Assembly (NCBI RefSeq): GCF_005930355.1
Contig: NZ_VDBO01000014.1
Span: 1 to 64,000, forward strand
Source: Paenibacillus sinopodophylli
GTDB lineage: Bacteria; Bacillota; Bacilli; Paenibacillales; Paenibacillaceae
Reading direction: 5' to 3'
Length of the DNA stretch: 64,000 nt
Shown: positions 8,557-18,095 of the stretch, in pieces
Numbering within the stretch: position 1 is the stretch's first letter
Layout: every line of letters begins with the position of its first letter
The notes under the pieces: model-generated
Databases searched by the model: none
What the model saw: only the letters and a program-made list of their open reading frames with translations
Told to the model about the DNA's origin: nothing
Translations under genes and position numbers: made by a program

Positions 8557-9435
8557 ATGGAGAAACGGATAAGGAAAGCTATCATACCTGCAGGAGGACT
8601 CGGAACCAGATTTCTTCCTGCAACGAAGGCGCAGCCCAAGGAAATGCTTCCGATCATCGATAAGCCTGCCATACAATATATTGTAGAAGAGGCCGTTCAT
8701 TCTGGTATCGAAAGCATCGTCATCGTCAGCGGCCGCAACAAACGGGCGATTGAGGATCATTTTGACAAGTCCGCTGAGCTTGAAATGGAGTTGGAGGCGC
8801 GGCATAACGAGGAAATGTTGGATATGGTTCGGAAAATATCACAGCTGGCCGATATTTATTACGTTAGGCAGAAGGAGCCGCTTGGGCTAGGACATGCTGT
8901 ATTGTGCGCACGGCGTTTTATTGCGGACGAGCCGTTCGCTGTATTGCTTGGCGATGATATATTGAAGTCTGACCCGCCATGCCTTCGCCAAATGATGGAT
9001 ATTTACGAACGCGAACAATCCTCTGTCGTTGCGGTAATGGAAGTGCCGTGGGATCAAACGCATAAATACGGCATCGTTGATATTGAACGGGGTAAACAAG
9101 TTGCACGCGTACGTGACATTATTGAGAAGCCAGCTAGAGGGCAAGCACCTTCCAATTATGCGGTCGTTGGGCGTTACGTGCTCGATCCCGCGATATTCGA
9201 TTTGCTGGAGCACGCAGCGCCAGGCAAAGCAGGCGAGATTCAACTCACGGACAGTTTGCAGCAATTGAATCGGCTTTCTTCATTAATGGCTTACCGCTTC
9301 GACGGCCGCAGGCATGATGTGGGGGACAAGCTCGGCTTCGTTCAGGCGACGATCGACTTCGCGCTGGAGCGTGCGGATCTCAGCGTTGATGTAAGAAAAT
9401 ATTTGTATGAACGGCTGAAGGAAACAGAGGCTTAG
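8557..9435 (+). CDS. galU: UTP-glucose-1-phosphate uridylyltransferase
   Basis: Makes UDP-glucose from UTP and glucose-1-phosphate, for glycolipid, teichoic acid and surface polysaccharide synthesis. The nucleotidyltransferase signature PAGGLGTRFLPATKAQPKEMLP is at the N-terminus (written here as separate known motif GGLGTRFLPATK plus PKEMLP), and IVDKPAIQYIVEEA-like, LGDDI and EKP motifs follow. 292 residues, normal length. ATG 8557 is preceded by GGGGGAG; the in-frame ATG at 8530 lies inside the regulatory motif. It follows the two-component genes by 119 bp and may be their target. Confidence 0.95.
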   Translation: MEKRIRKAIIPAGGLGTRFLPATKAQPKEMLPIIDKPAIQYIVEEAVHSGIESIVIVSGRNKRAIEDHFDKSAELEMELEARHNEEMLDMVRKISQLADIYYVRQKEPLGLGHAVLCARRFIADEPFAVLLGDDILKSDPPCLRQMMDIYEREQSSVVAVMEVPWDQTHKYGIVDIERGKQVARVRDIIEKPARGQAPSNYAVVGRYVLDPAIFDLLEHAAPGKAGEIQLTDSLQQLNRLSSLMAYRFDGRRHDVGDKLGFVQATIDFALERADLSVDVRKYLYERLKETEA

Positions 9436-9517
9436 CGCTTACAAGTCCATTCACACGGTGGACTCTAGCCGAAAAACGTGAGTTGAACTTATACAGTTAA
9501 AAACTATAGCTTTCATT

Positions 9518-9562
9518 AAAAAAGGTTTTGCATACCTATTCTGGTGTGTAAATCCTTTTTTT
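9518..9562 (+). terminator. Terminator after galU
   Basis: A 19-bp stem, 9518-9536 with 9543-9561, with one mismatch and two wobble-type changes. It is A-rich on the left and ends in a T tract, so it could work in both directions. Confidence 0.7.
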
Positions 9563-9583
9563 CGTTGATCAGACATCATTCTT

Positions 9584-9654
9584 TGAAAAATGACAAAAAT
9601 GTACAGAAAATGTACAGAACCATCTGTTAATGTAGCGACGACTGTCATTTTTCA
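9584..9654 (+). promoter_or_regulatory. Leader elements of the SLH-protein gene
   Basis: AATGTACAGAA is repeated head to tail at 9598-9608 and 9609-9619. These lie inside a perfect 12-bp inverted repeat, TGAAAAATGACA (9584-9595) and its complement (9643-9654), which is followed by GAGGAGGG. This is either an operator region or a structured 5' leader; the sequence alone does not decide. Confidence 0.45.
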
Positions 9655-9727
9655 GAGGAGGGAGAATCACGCGGCTGTTCGGGAAACGCTGGCGTAACGG
9701 AATTAGATGACCAAGGAGGAAATGAGC

Positions 9728-12700
9728 TTGAAGCATATGAGTCAAGACAAGCTGTACGGCAAACAAGGAAGACGCTGGATGAAGCGTGTAGTGGCAATGC
9801 TAGTAGCAGTCAATTTGTTAACGGGTACCTTCTTATCCAGCCTTCCACTGGTAAGTGCAGCACCTGCTCCATCTGGTGGCTCCTATTTCACAGATACGGA
9901 CAATTGGGGTGGAGGGGCCGCAGGCTCGGCAGCGGATGGGGATATGGATATCGGCATTAAAAACCAAAATCAACAAACAGCCGATAACTATAGCAAATAT
10001 CCAGTAGAGTTTAAGATTGCCAATGTAGATGCTCTTCCTACAAAGAGTGCTCACCTTTTAATTCGTGCACTGGACGTGGATGAGTTTGATACACCAACAA
10101 GCATGGTAGGAGACGGTGAGTGGGATCGCGTGTATTTCTCAGCTAACCCCGCTGACATTGCTTTCGGCCCGTCTTATACGACGTGGCCTACAACAACAGC
10201 TTGGACGAACAACATAGCTGCTTCAGGTATAACGCCTGGTGGACAGGGCTATAAGAAGGAACTCAATGAAGCTGCCTATCTGGGCACCTTATCCGGCAAG
10301 GACGGAATATGGAATACATCCGTTCTGACCTTTAAACCGGAGGATTTCGACCGCATAGCTCTAGGTGATAACTATGTGGGCGTTACGATCCATCACTTTT
10401 ACAAGGACTTAAGAAGTCTTGGTACTACGCCTAACACGAACTGGCAGATGACTGTCGACTGGGGACAGCTTGTCATTGATGGCGGCTCGAGAAGAACGGG
10501 TGAGATTGAATCGGCTAATGTGAAGGTGGAAAGCGGAAAGGTTATCATCGATACCAGCTTTCTTCCGAAGCTGCCGAACAAAAACTATTCCATTGAAGTC
10601 AATGTGATTGAGAAGAGAAACGTAGGTGGGGAAGAGGTTGAAAAAAACCTTGGACTTGTACAGCAGCTGTTCACTTCACCTGTGAGTGGCGTCGTTAAGG
10701 ACTGGAACGACATTACGATATCAAACACAACGATTAACCCTGCTAATGAATATAAGATTAATATCATCTTGTTTGATGATCGAGGAGGCGGTCGGGCGGC
10801 TGAGGGAAACACAAATGCCGGAGAAGCTCAGCATTTGTATTCCTTCTCTACGTTTGATCCTGTTGTGAAAGATATTGCGAAGCCGGCAACGCAATACGAT
10901 CCTACAACGTTCGCGGTATCGGATTTCACGAGTAAATATTATCGCTTGAATGGACAAGCCCAACCGGGGAATCTGGAGAAGGTGAAGATCGTTACCCTTC
11001 CAAGCGGAGGAAAGCTGCAGCTATTGGGTGTGGATGTTCAGGTGGGGGACGAAATTGCCAAGGACGATCTCAGCAATTTGAAGTTTGTTCCTGCTGCATC
11101 TGGCTTTACGGGTACGGCTTCGTTTAATTGGAATGGCTATGACGGCGCGAATTATGCATCACTTGATGCTGTGGTGACCCTTACCGCAAATGCCGCACCG
11201 ATAGTAGCTGCTATCGCGAAAACAACGAACCAAGGTATTCCGGTCGTGTTTGCAGCTGTTGATTTTACGAGCTATTTTGTAGATACAACCATACCTGCGG
11301 AGAGCCTGAGCAAAGTGAAACTTGTTTCTTTGCCTGATTCAGAGCTAGGAACTCTGTGGATCGCGAACAGCAGTGGCCAAGAAGTAAAAGCAGTTATAGG
11401 CGATGAGATTAACACAGCAGATCTTGGCAAGCTGCGCTTTGTTCCAGAAGACAATACGATAGGTGATGTCTTATTCCAGTGGAATGGCTCAGATGGCAAG
11501 CAATATGCGAAAAGCCATTCTACGGTGCATATAAGCATCAATGCCGCACCAATCGTCAGTGATATTGCTTATGCAGCGATTGCTGGTTCAATCGTAGAGC
11601 TTAAAGCAGCCGATTTCGCAAATGCTGATGCATTTACCGATGAGGAAGGAGAGACTTTGTCGCAGGTAAGGCTTCAACTGCCAGCGGATTTTGCGACTAA
11701 AGGCCGGCTGAATTACATATCTGGTGGCGTAGGAAAGCAGCTTGCGCCGGGTACGCTTACTGCCCTCAGCCTAACAGAGCTGAACACCTTACGTTTCGTG
11801 CCCGCTGCGAACTTGGCGGATGACAGTACGGTCGTCTTTGCTTGGTACGGGCGTGACGGAGGACAATATTCTATCGCTTCGGCAAACGTGAGCATCACTT
11901 ATACGAATGCCCCTGTTGCGGGCAATATTGCAAAAGCAGGACTTCAATACGAGCCGATCAGCTTCAGTGCTGATGATTTCAAAAACCATTATTCCAAGGC
12001 AAGCGGTGCTTCTAATGCAGAGGGACTGACTACCGTGAAGATTGTTACGCTTCCGGATGCTGCACAAGGCTTCTTGCAGCTTGATGGTGCAGAGGTATTG
12101 GCTGGTGATGAAATTGCGGTCACGCTCCTAGGTGATCTTGCTTTCGTTCCAGCTTCAAGTGGATTCACTGGCATTGCGAGCTTTGATTGGAATGGCTATG
12201 ATGGCGTGAAATACGCTGCTCTTGATGCAACGGTTACCATTACAGCGAACGCAGCTCCAATCATTGATCCGATTAACAAGTCAAGCCTCAAGGGAGAGGC
12301 TGTCCCATTCGCAGCGGCTGACTTTACGTCTAAGTATAGTGATTCGGGCAGTGAGAGCTTGACCGAAGTAAAGCTGGTCACGCTTCCTGCTTCAAACAAA
12401 GGCAAGCTTGTTCTTCGAGACAGTGGCGGATTAGACACAGAGATTACCGCTGCTGGCTACGAGCTTGCTGCAAGTGATTTGGCTAAGCTGATCTTTATTC
12501 CAGAACCAGGTGTTACAGGAACGGTTACGTTCGGTTGGAATGGTTCTGATGGCAAGCAATACGCCAAGGACAGCAAACAGATTACGATAACGATTAATAC
12601 GCCTCCAGTTGTTGGAGATATAAACAAAACAGGTCTCTCTGGCCAGGTTATTGTTTTCGAAGCGGATGATTTTGCAAATCCGCCTCGTTATACGGACGCA

Positions 12701-15700
12701 GACGGAGACGGCGATTCACTCAAAGAGATTGCCATCGCGCTCCCAGCACAGTTTGATGCATCAGGGAAGCTTTGGTATTCTTCATCTGTTGGACAATCCG
12801 TATATTTGGAGCAAGGAAGTACGGCTATTATAGATAGAATTCATCTGGATAGCTTAAGATTCCAGCCATCGGCCTCTTTGCCTGAAGGCAGCTCGGTAGC
12901 ATTCGATTGGAAGGGAAGCGACGGCAAGCAATTGTCCGAAGCGCCTGCCAAGGTGAATATTGCGTACAACGGCAAGCCGATAGCGGAGACCGTAACGATT
13001 AACGTTACGGAAGGTACTTCAGAAATCATTATTGTGTTCAAAGGTACGGACGCGGAGAGCGTTACGGGAATCGTATACGGACTGGAGACGAATCCTTCCA
13101 AAGGTACGATTAGACCGGCAGACGATGATGTTTCGGGAGATACTTGGATTTATACACCGAATACGGACTTTATCTCGGGGCAGGACAGCTTTACGTATAA
13201 TGTATCGGATGAAGACGGACAGACTGGCGAAACGCCAGCCGTTGTAACCATTAATATCCACAGGCTGCTGGACGGCTGGGTAGGAGACAAGGCTCAAGGT
13301 GATCCTTCAGTTGCAAGTATCATTCCCGGTGAGCAATTAGGATTAGCTGCTGTTAGCTCATGGATTGCAGAAGGAGTGACGGCAAATGTGAACGGCATTG
13401 TTGTTCCGCTTACTCTTGCCAATCCAGATACCTTTGTTCTAGACGGCTACAAGAAGTGGGTAAATACGACGTATTTGCTTCCATCTGACACAGCTGGCAA
13501 GGCGTACTTGGTTACTTTTGACGCAGTTGATGGAGAGGGAAGAGACTTATCACCGGAACCTGCGGCTAGATTGATGGATAACCACTTCGAAGTGATAAAA
13601 GCTGAATTGGTATTATCCGCGAATCCTGATCAAATTCTGGGCGATGGCAAATCGACAACAGAGCTGTCGGCGCTGCTGACGAATGAAGACGGTTCTCCAT
13701 TAGCAGGCATTACCGTTGTGTTTACAGCTCCTGCCGGTAAAGGTGAGTTCGTAGGCGGGAATACTGCTGTAACGAATGAGCAGGGCATTGCTGTGGTGAC
13801 CTACAAGTCTCCACAAATTACAGGGGTGAGTGAGCAGCAAATCCCGATTCAGGTCAATGTGTACAACAAATCACTTGGCTTGAAGGCACAGGAAGAAGTA
13901 ATCATTACTTCCTTGCCAGCAGCAGTGAAGGGCTTCATCACCAAAGGAGATAACAATACGCCAGTCGCTGGAGCAAGCGTAAGAATAACGCTTGATCTCG
14001 ATGGCGACGGCATTATTACGGCTGGCGTTGATTTTGATCAAACAGTGCTTACCGATGTAAGCGGAGCTTATTACGCTGTAGTGCCTAAGGGCGGTGTAAC
14101 CTATGCTCTGGAGGTTTCACAGACGGTTGATATAGGCGGCGTGCCTACAACGGTAACGTATAATCAGACCGCTCAGGTTGGTGAGGTTACGGGTGCAGGA
14201 GAAGAGAACTTCGACTCTGAGAAGACGGTAACGGGTATCGTGCTGTTCAAACAACCATCAGGTGAGTCCTCTTTGTTCAGTGGAGACCTGCTAGCCAAAA
14301 CGCATATTTATGTCAAAAAAGCCGATGGCAGCTATGTGCTGGAAGGCGGAGTTCCAAAAGCGTTTGAGCTGAACGAGCAGGGCGTATTCCATGCAGACGG
14401 ACTCGCTATTGGCGAGTATGAGCTGGAAATCGGGTATGAGATTGAGCCAGGCAAGACCATTACTTTCAGCCGTGCAGCGGTAAGTGTAACGGCATCAGGG
14501 GAATTGAATATCTCGGAATCGCTGGTTGATCCATACGGTACGATTACCGATTCGGTCACTAAAGCGGTTATTGAGGGCGCAGAGGTTGTGCTTCACTATG
14601 CGGACACAGCTCGAAACAAGAGCAAGGGCATTACGCCTAACGTTAAGGTAGTAGTACCAGTATTGGTAGGCTTTGAGCCGAACGACAACGCAAGTCCGTT
14701 GCAGCTTAGTGATGAGCATGGTTTCTACGCCTACATGGTTTATCCTGAAACGGACTACTATTTGCTCGTAACAAAGAATGGCTATCAGAGCTATACAAGT
14801 CCTGTTCTTTCCGTAGAGTGGGAGATTGTAAAACATGATCTCGAGCTCACTCCAATATCGAGGTCGACACCGGCTGCGAGTCCGGCGTTAACCCTTTCTG
14901 TAGATAAAAACAAGGTCAGGGAAGGCACTGCATCCATCATTACGGTTGATTACAAGAACACGTCCAGCAGCACGCTTGCTGCAGGAGAGATCAAAGTAAC
15001 CATCCCAGCAGATGCAATCGTTATTAATGCGGCAGGTGGAACGGTTTCTGGTCAGACGATTGTATGGAACATTGCCAATGTGGCTAGCGGACAAGGCGGA
15101 AGCTATAAAGTAACGCTCGAATGGCCGCTAATGAAAGCGGCCGATACGACTTATGATGTTCGCGGCGAGCTTCTTGCTAACGGCGCAACGGTCAAGTCAT
15201 CGGTCCAAATCAACGTATTCTCTGATCGGTTTGGCGAGCTTACGCATTACCGTTATATCCTTGGCTACCCAGACAAGGAGTTCAAGCCGGAAGGCTCATT
15301 AACCAGGGCTGAGCTTGCGGCAATTGTTGCAAGGCTGACCGAAAACGAAAATATCGATTCGACATTGCCTTATAACGATATTCGTGAAGGACATTGGGCA
15401 ATGAATTATATTAAAATTGCTGTCAAACATCAGTATTTCAGCGGTTATGAAGACGGAACGTTCCGTCCAGATGCCGCTGTGACGAGAGGAGAGCTTGCGT
15501 CTGTTATGGCTCGATTCCTGAAACTTGAAGTCAGTGAGCCAACCTCGGCGTACTTCAAGGATACTGCAGGGCACTGGGCGGCGAATGCAATTGAAGCCTT
15601 GTATAACGGCAAGTTTTTGACTGGCTACACGGATGGCAGCTTCAAGCCGAAGAACGCGATCAAACGTGTTGAAGCGGTCACGATGATCAACCAGATGCTT

Positions 15701-15862
15701 TATCGCGGTCCATTACTGGGCGTAGCTCCAACATTCCCGGATATGCCGCAAAGCCACTGGGGCTTCGGCAATGTACAGGAAGCGACGATCTCCCATAAAG
15801 CGGAGCGCAACTCAGATGGAAGCGAGCAATGGCTGGAAACGATTAGTGATAGCGTGAAATAA
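9728..15862 (+). CDS. Giant SLH-domain cell-surface protein
   Basis: A secreted wall-associated protein of 2044 residues. It has a signal peptide ending near VSAAPAP, then a unique region to about residue 380, then six related domains of about 110-120 residues (starting near 381, 490, 606, 728, 843 and 959) with recurring NAAPIV, VKLVTLP, LRFVP and WNGYDG/WNGSDG motifs. These are followed by a cadherin/VCBS-like domain (about 1081), an invasin-like Big_1 domain (about 1291-1394), two carboxypeptidase-regulatory-like folds, a DUF11-like domain (about 1721-1829) and three SLH domains (about 1833-2020). SLH domains bind pyruvylated secondary wall polymer. Start TTG 9728 sits 7 nt after AAGGAGGA; an ATG at 9707 has no ribosome site. 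Confidence 0.9.
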   Translation: MKHMSQDKLYGKQGRRWMKRVVAMLVAVNLLTGTFLSSLPLVSAAPAPSGGSYFTDTDNWGGGAAGSAADGDMDIGIKNQNQQTADNYSKYPVEFKIANVDALPTKSAHLLIRALDVDEFDTPTSMVGDGEWDRVYFSANPADIAFGPSYTTWPTTTAWTNNIAASGITPGGQGYKKELNEAAYLGTLSGKDGIWNTSVLTFKPEDFDRIALGDNYVGVTIHHFYKDLRSLGTTPNTNWQMTVDWGQLVIDGGSRRTGEIESANVKVESGKVIIDTSFLPKLPNKNYSIEVNVIEKRNVGGEEVEKNLGLVQQLFTSPVSGVVKDWNDITISNTTINPANEYKINIILFDDRGGGRAAEGNTNAGEAQHLYSFSTFDPVVKDIAKPATQYDPTTFAVSDFTSKYYRLNGQAQPGNLEKVKIVTLPSGGKLQLLGVDVQVGDEIAKDDLSNLKFVPAASGFTGTASFNWNGYDGANYASLDAVVTLTANAAPIVAAIAKTTNQGIPVVFAAVDFTSYFVDTTIPAESLSKVKLVSLPDSELGTLWIANSSGQEVKAVIGDEINTADLGKLRFVPEDNTIGDVLFQWNGSDGKQYAKSHSTVHISINAAPIVSDIAYAAIAGSIVELKAADFANADAFTDEEGETLSQVRLQLPADFATKGRLNYISGGVGKQLAPGTLTALSLTELNTLRFVPAANLADDSTVVFAWYGRDGGQYSIASANVSITYTNAPVAGNIAKAGLQYEPISFSADDFKNHYSKASGASNAEGLTTVKIVTLPDAAQGFLQLDGAEVLAGDEIAVTLLGDLAFVPASSGFTGIASFDWNGYDGVKYAALDATVTITANAAPIIDPINKSSLKGEAVPFAAADFTSKYSDSGSESLTEVKLVTLPASNKGKLVLRDSGGLDTEITAAGYELAASDLAKLIFIPEPGVTGTVTFGWNGSDGKQYAKDSKQITITINTPPVVGDINKTGLSGQVIVFEADDFANPPRYTDADGDGDSLKEIAIALPAQFDASGKLWYSSSVGQSVYLEQGSTAIIDRIHLDSLRFQPSASLPEGSSVAFDWKGSDGKQLSEAPAKVNIAYNGKPIAETVTINVTEGTSEIIIVFKGTDAESVTGIVYGLETNPSKGTIRPADDDVSGDTWIYTPNTDFISGQDSFTYNVSDEDGQTGETPAVVTINIHRLLDGWVGDKAQGDPSVASIIPGEQLGLAAVSSWIAEGVTANVNGIVVPLTLANPDTFVLDGYKKWVNTTYLLPSDTAGKAYLVTFDAVDGEGRDLSPEPAARLMDNHFEVIKAELVLSANPDQILGDGKSTTELSALLTNEDGSPLAGITVVFTAPAGKGEFVGGNTAVTNEQGIAVVTYKSPQITGVSEQQIPIQVNVYNKSLGLKAQEEVIITSLPAAVKGFITKGDNNTPVAGASVRITLDLDGDGIITAGVDFDQTVLTDVSGAYYAVVPKGGVTYALEVSQTVDIGGVPTTVTYNQTAQVGEVTGAGEENFDSEKTVTGIVLFKQPSGESSLFSGDLLAKTHIYVKKADGSYVLEGGVPKAFELNEQGVFHADGLAIGEYELEIGYEIEPGKTITFSRAAVSVTASGELNISESLVDPYGTITDSVTKAVIEGAEVVLHYADTARNKSKGITPNVKVVVPVLVGFEPNDNASPLQLSDEHGFYAYMVYPETDYYLLVTKNGYQSYTSPVLSVEWEIVKHDLELTPISRSTPAASPALTLSVDKNKVREGTASIITVDYKNTSSSTLAAGEIKVTIPADAIVINAAGGTVSGQTIVWNIANVASGQGGSYKVTLEWPLMKAADTTYDVRGELLANGATVKSSVQINVFSDRFGELTHYRYILGYPDKEFKPEGSLTRAELAAIVARLTENENIDSTLPYNDIREGHWAMNYIKIAVKHQYFSGYEDGTFRPDAAVTRGELASVMARFLKLEVSEPTSAYFKDTAGHWAANAIEALYNGKFLTGYTDGSFKPKNAIKRVEAVTMINQMLYRGPLLGVAPTFPDMPQSHWGFGNVQEATISHKAERNSDGSEQWLETISDSVK

Positions 15863-15873
15863 TTGTAGTCATA

Positions 15874-15920
15874 AAAATACAGCCTGTCTTGGTCGATGAC
15901 CGGGACAGGCTGTATTTTGT
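15874..15920 (+). terminator. Terminator after the SLH-protein gene
   Basis: A perfect 15-bp stem, AAAATACAGCCTGTC (15874-15888) with 15904-15918, ends in TTTTGTTCT, 11 nt after the stop codon. Confidence 0.9.
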
Positions 15921-16008
15921 TCTATGTTACTCTTTGCTTTTGAAAGGATAGGGCGTATGAGTACGTTCAGTCTGTTCGGTTATCCGATACACAAATCATC
16001 ATTTTCCC

Positions 16009-16037
16009 TTTACGATGAGAATCGTTATCAATATAAT
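16009..16037 (+). promoter_or_regulatory. Fur-controlled promoter of the AraC-lipoprotein gene
   Basis: A -35-like TTTACG (16009-16014) and a -10 TATAAT (16032-16037) are 17 bp apart. Between them TGAGAATCGTTATCA (16016-16030) matches the 7-1-7 Fur consensus TGATAATnATTATCA at 12 of 14 positions. Fur bound there would block polymerase, giving expression when iron is scarce. Confidence 0.75.
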
Positions 16038-16079
16038 AAGAAGAAAGGTTGAACAGTGTCGGGAGGTTAATAAACGACG

Positions 16080-18056
16080 ATGAATGTGAATGAACATATT
16101 GCATTATGGAATCAGGCTTCCATTAAAGTGCTGGATATCCGCTATGGGTCGCTCGAGCAAGGGGCGGAGATGAAGAGCTACCGTTTGCCTGCAAGCGCCT
16201 TTCTTTATGTGCGCAGCGGGTATGCTGAGATAAAGATGGATGATTCGCTGCAAACGGTAAGACGAGATCATATTGTGCATGGCGGGCGCGGAGCGAGCTT
16301 ATACATGTTAGCAGAAGAAGCATTCGAATATTATTTGATTCTATATAAGGCTGTCCTTATGCTGCCTTCTTCTAGCAAGAGAAGCAGGCAGATAGAGCGA
16401 GATAATCCATTTCAATGTGCCTATAATTTCGTTCCGGCTTATCCATTGCCATTGCTGGAGAAAATGGAGCGCATGCACGAGGATTGGTTGAAGCATAGTC
16501 CGCTTGACGCTTTTCATGCAAGAACCTTATTCTATCAATTTGTTCATGAGTTGCTTGGCCAGATGCAGAGCCAAGGAGCAAATCCAATTCAGCCTGATCT
16601 AATGGGGCAAATACTGCGCTATATGCAGGATCACTATATGAACCCAATTACATTGGAAGCGATGGCTGAACAGTTTGGCTGTAGTGTCAGCTATCTGACG
16701 AAGCTGTTCAAGCAGCGGATGAATGAGAGTCCGATTCGGTTCCTCAATCGCATTCGCTTGGAGATGTCTGCGAGTTATTTAATAAGATCTGATTATTCGC
16801 TGCAGGCGATCGCCGAGTTAGTTGGCTATCCTGACGCGCATACATTCAGTCGCAGCTTCAAGAAAAACTACGGCATACCTCCTGTGCAATTCAGAGCGAA
16901 ATACGGAGGGGAGGGTTTCATATCAGAATTGCCCAATCTTCGTATGAAATCTGCCCTTGTTGCGGCTAATTCTCAGTGCTATAGTGTCAAAGACAACGAG
17001 AACTATTATCATTTGCACGTAAGAGGGGGATTACAAATGAAGAAAGTAAGCAAGTCAACTTCAATCGCAACAGCGACACTGCTGTTATGTTTAACCTTGT
17101 TCCTTAGCGCTTGTTCCAGTGCAACGAATGTAGTCAATACGAATGCAGGCACGAATGGTGCATCGGCTACAAGCCAGGAAACCGTCGCGGAGACGGCAAA
17201 GCCAAGCAACGCGGTGGCAGCGACTAAAACCTATACGGACAGTAAAGGCGAGGTTACGATACCTGCGGATCCGGAGAGGATTATTGATTTGACGGGAAGC
17301 GCGATTGGTAATCTGCTAGCGCTAGGCGTGACGCCTATAGCTGCTACGGAGGATGCACTGCAAAGTCCTTATCATAAGGACAAGCTGGCTGACGTCATTA
17401 ATATGGGCGCTGAACCAAACATCGAGGCTATATTGGACTTAGCGCCGGATTTGATTATTGCGTTCGATTATATTGAAGAAGCCCAGTACGAGAATCTGGT
17501 GCAAATCGCACCGGTTGTAAGGCTCAAATACGGCAATGGAACGCCGCAGGATTTGCTGGTGGAATTCGGTAAAATCACGGGCAAGGAAGAGCAGGCACAG
17601 GATTGGATAAGTGCATGGAATGCAAAAATTGCAGAGGTAAAGCCTAAGATCGCGGAAGTGGTTGGAGATAAGACGGTGTCGATTCTTCAGCCGTATGCGA
17701 AAGGCATCTACGCTTGGGGCAATAAAGGTGGAAGAGGCGGCGAAATCATTCACGGTGACCTCGGACTAAAGGCGCCTGCCATTATTCAGGAGAAGCTGAT
17801 TGATGGCGAGGAGTTCGGAGTGAGCTTAACACTGGAGCTGCTGCCGGAGTATGCGGGTGACTACATCTTCACAAGCAATTGGGGCTGGGATGATGGCGAT
17901 GCGAATGTCGTATACGGAAGTCCGCTTTGGAAGACGCTGCCTGCCGTGAAAAATAATCAGGTTTATTTTATTGATCAAAAAGGCTCCTATTATAATGACC
18001 CTATCTCACTGGATGCGCAGTTGGCATTCATAGTAGAGAGCTTTCTGGGTAAGTGA
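16080..18056 (+). CDS. AraC regulator fused to siderophore-binding lipoprotein
   Basis: A single open frame of 658 codons. Residues 1-185 resemble a ligand/cupin-like AraC N-terminus. Residues 190-285 are an AraC DNA-binding domain (LEAMAEQFGCSVSYLTKLFKQ and LQAIAELVGYPDAHTFSRSFKKNYG). Residues 320-658 are a complete FecB/FhuD-type binding lipoprotein with its own signal peptide and lipobox (LSAC, Cys345). Fusions of AraC to binding-protein domains are known in Bacillus (Btr senses bacillibactin), but those lack a signal peptide in the joint. The first ATG is 13 nt after GGGAGG, a long spacing. A Fur-box promoter precedes it. No ABC permease is adjacent. The product could be a membrane-tethered fusion, or two proteins through the internal start at 17037. 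Confidence 0.85.
   Translation: MNVNEHIALWNQASIKVLDIRYGSLEQGAEMKSYRLPASAFLYVRSGYAEIKMDDSLQTVRRDHIVHGGRGASLYMLAEEAFEYYLILYKAVLMLPSSSKRSRQIERDNPFQCAYNFVPAYPLPLLEKMERMHEDWLKHSPLDAFHARTLFYQFVHELLGQMQSQGANPIQPDLMGQILRYMQDHYMNPITLEAMAEQFGCSVSYLTKLFKQRMNESPIRFLNRIRLEMSASYLIRSDYSLQAIAELVGYPDAHTFSRSFKKNYGIPPVQFRAKYGGEGFISELPNLRMKSALVAANSQCYSVKDNENYYHLHVRGGLQMKKVSKSTSIATATLLLCLTLFLSACSSATNVVNTNAGTNGASATSQETVAETAKPSNAVAATKTYTDSKGEVTIPADPERIIDLTGSAIGNLLALGVTPIAATEDALQSPYHKDKLADVINMGAEPNIEAILDLAPDLIIAFDYIEEAQYENLVQIAPVVRLKYGNGTPQDLLVEFGKITGKEEQAQDWISAWNAKIAEVKPKIAEVVGDKTVSILQPYAKGIYAWGNKGGRGGEIIHGDLGLKAPAIIQEKLIDGEEFGVSLTLELLPEYAGDYIFTSNWGWDDGDANVVYGSPLWKTLPAVKNNQVYFIDQKGSYYNDPISLDAQLAFIVESFLGK
17037..18056 (+). 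CDS. Possible separate product: siderophore-binding lipoprotein from an internal start
   Basis: ATG 17037 is in frame with the AraC reading frame and follows AGAGGGGGA (17022-17030) at a 6-nt spacing, a better site than that of the upstream start. It would give a 339-residue lipoprotein: basic start MKKVSKS, hydrophobic core, lipobox LSAC with Cys26, a Ser/Thr/Ala-rich linker, then the periplasmic-binding fold with motifs such as PERIIDL, NIEAILDLAPDLIIA and AFIVESFLGK. Length and layout are normal for a ferric-siderophore binding protein of a Gram-positive. That it is made on its own is inference. Confidence 0.6.
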   Translation: MKKVSKSTSIATATLLLCLTLFLSACSSATNVVNTNAGTNGASATSQETVAETAKPSNAVAATKTYTDSKGEVTIPADPERIIDLTGSAIGNLLALGVTPIAATEDALQSPYHKDKLADVINMGAEPNIEAILDLAPDLIIAFDYIEEAQYENLVQIAPVVRLKYGNGTPQDLLVEFGKITGKEEQAQDWISAWNAKIAEVKPKIAEVVGDKTVSILQPYAKGIYAWGNKGGRGGEIIHGDLGLKAPAIIQEKLIDGEEFGVSLTLELLPEYAGDYIFTSNWGWDDGDANVVYGSPLWKTLPAVKNNQVYFIDQKGSYYNDPISLDAQLAFIVESFLGK

Positions 18057-18095
18057 TATAGGATAGCATACTTAAAGCTGAAAAAGTGTATATGA

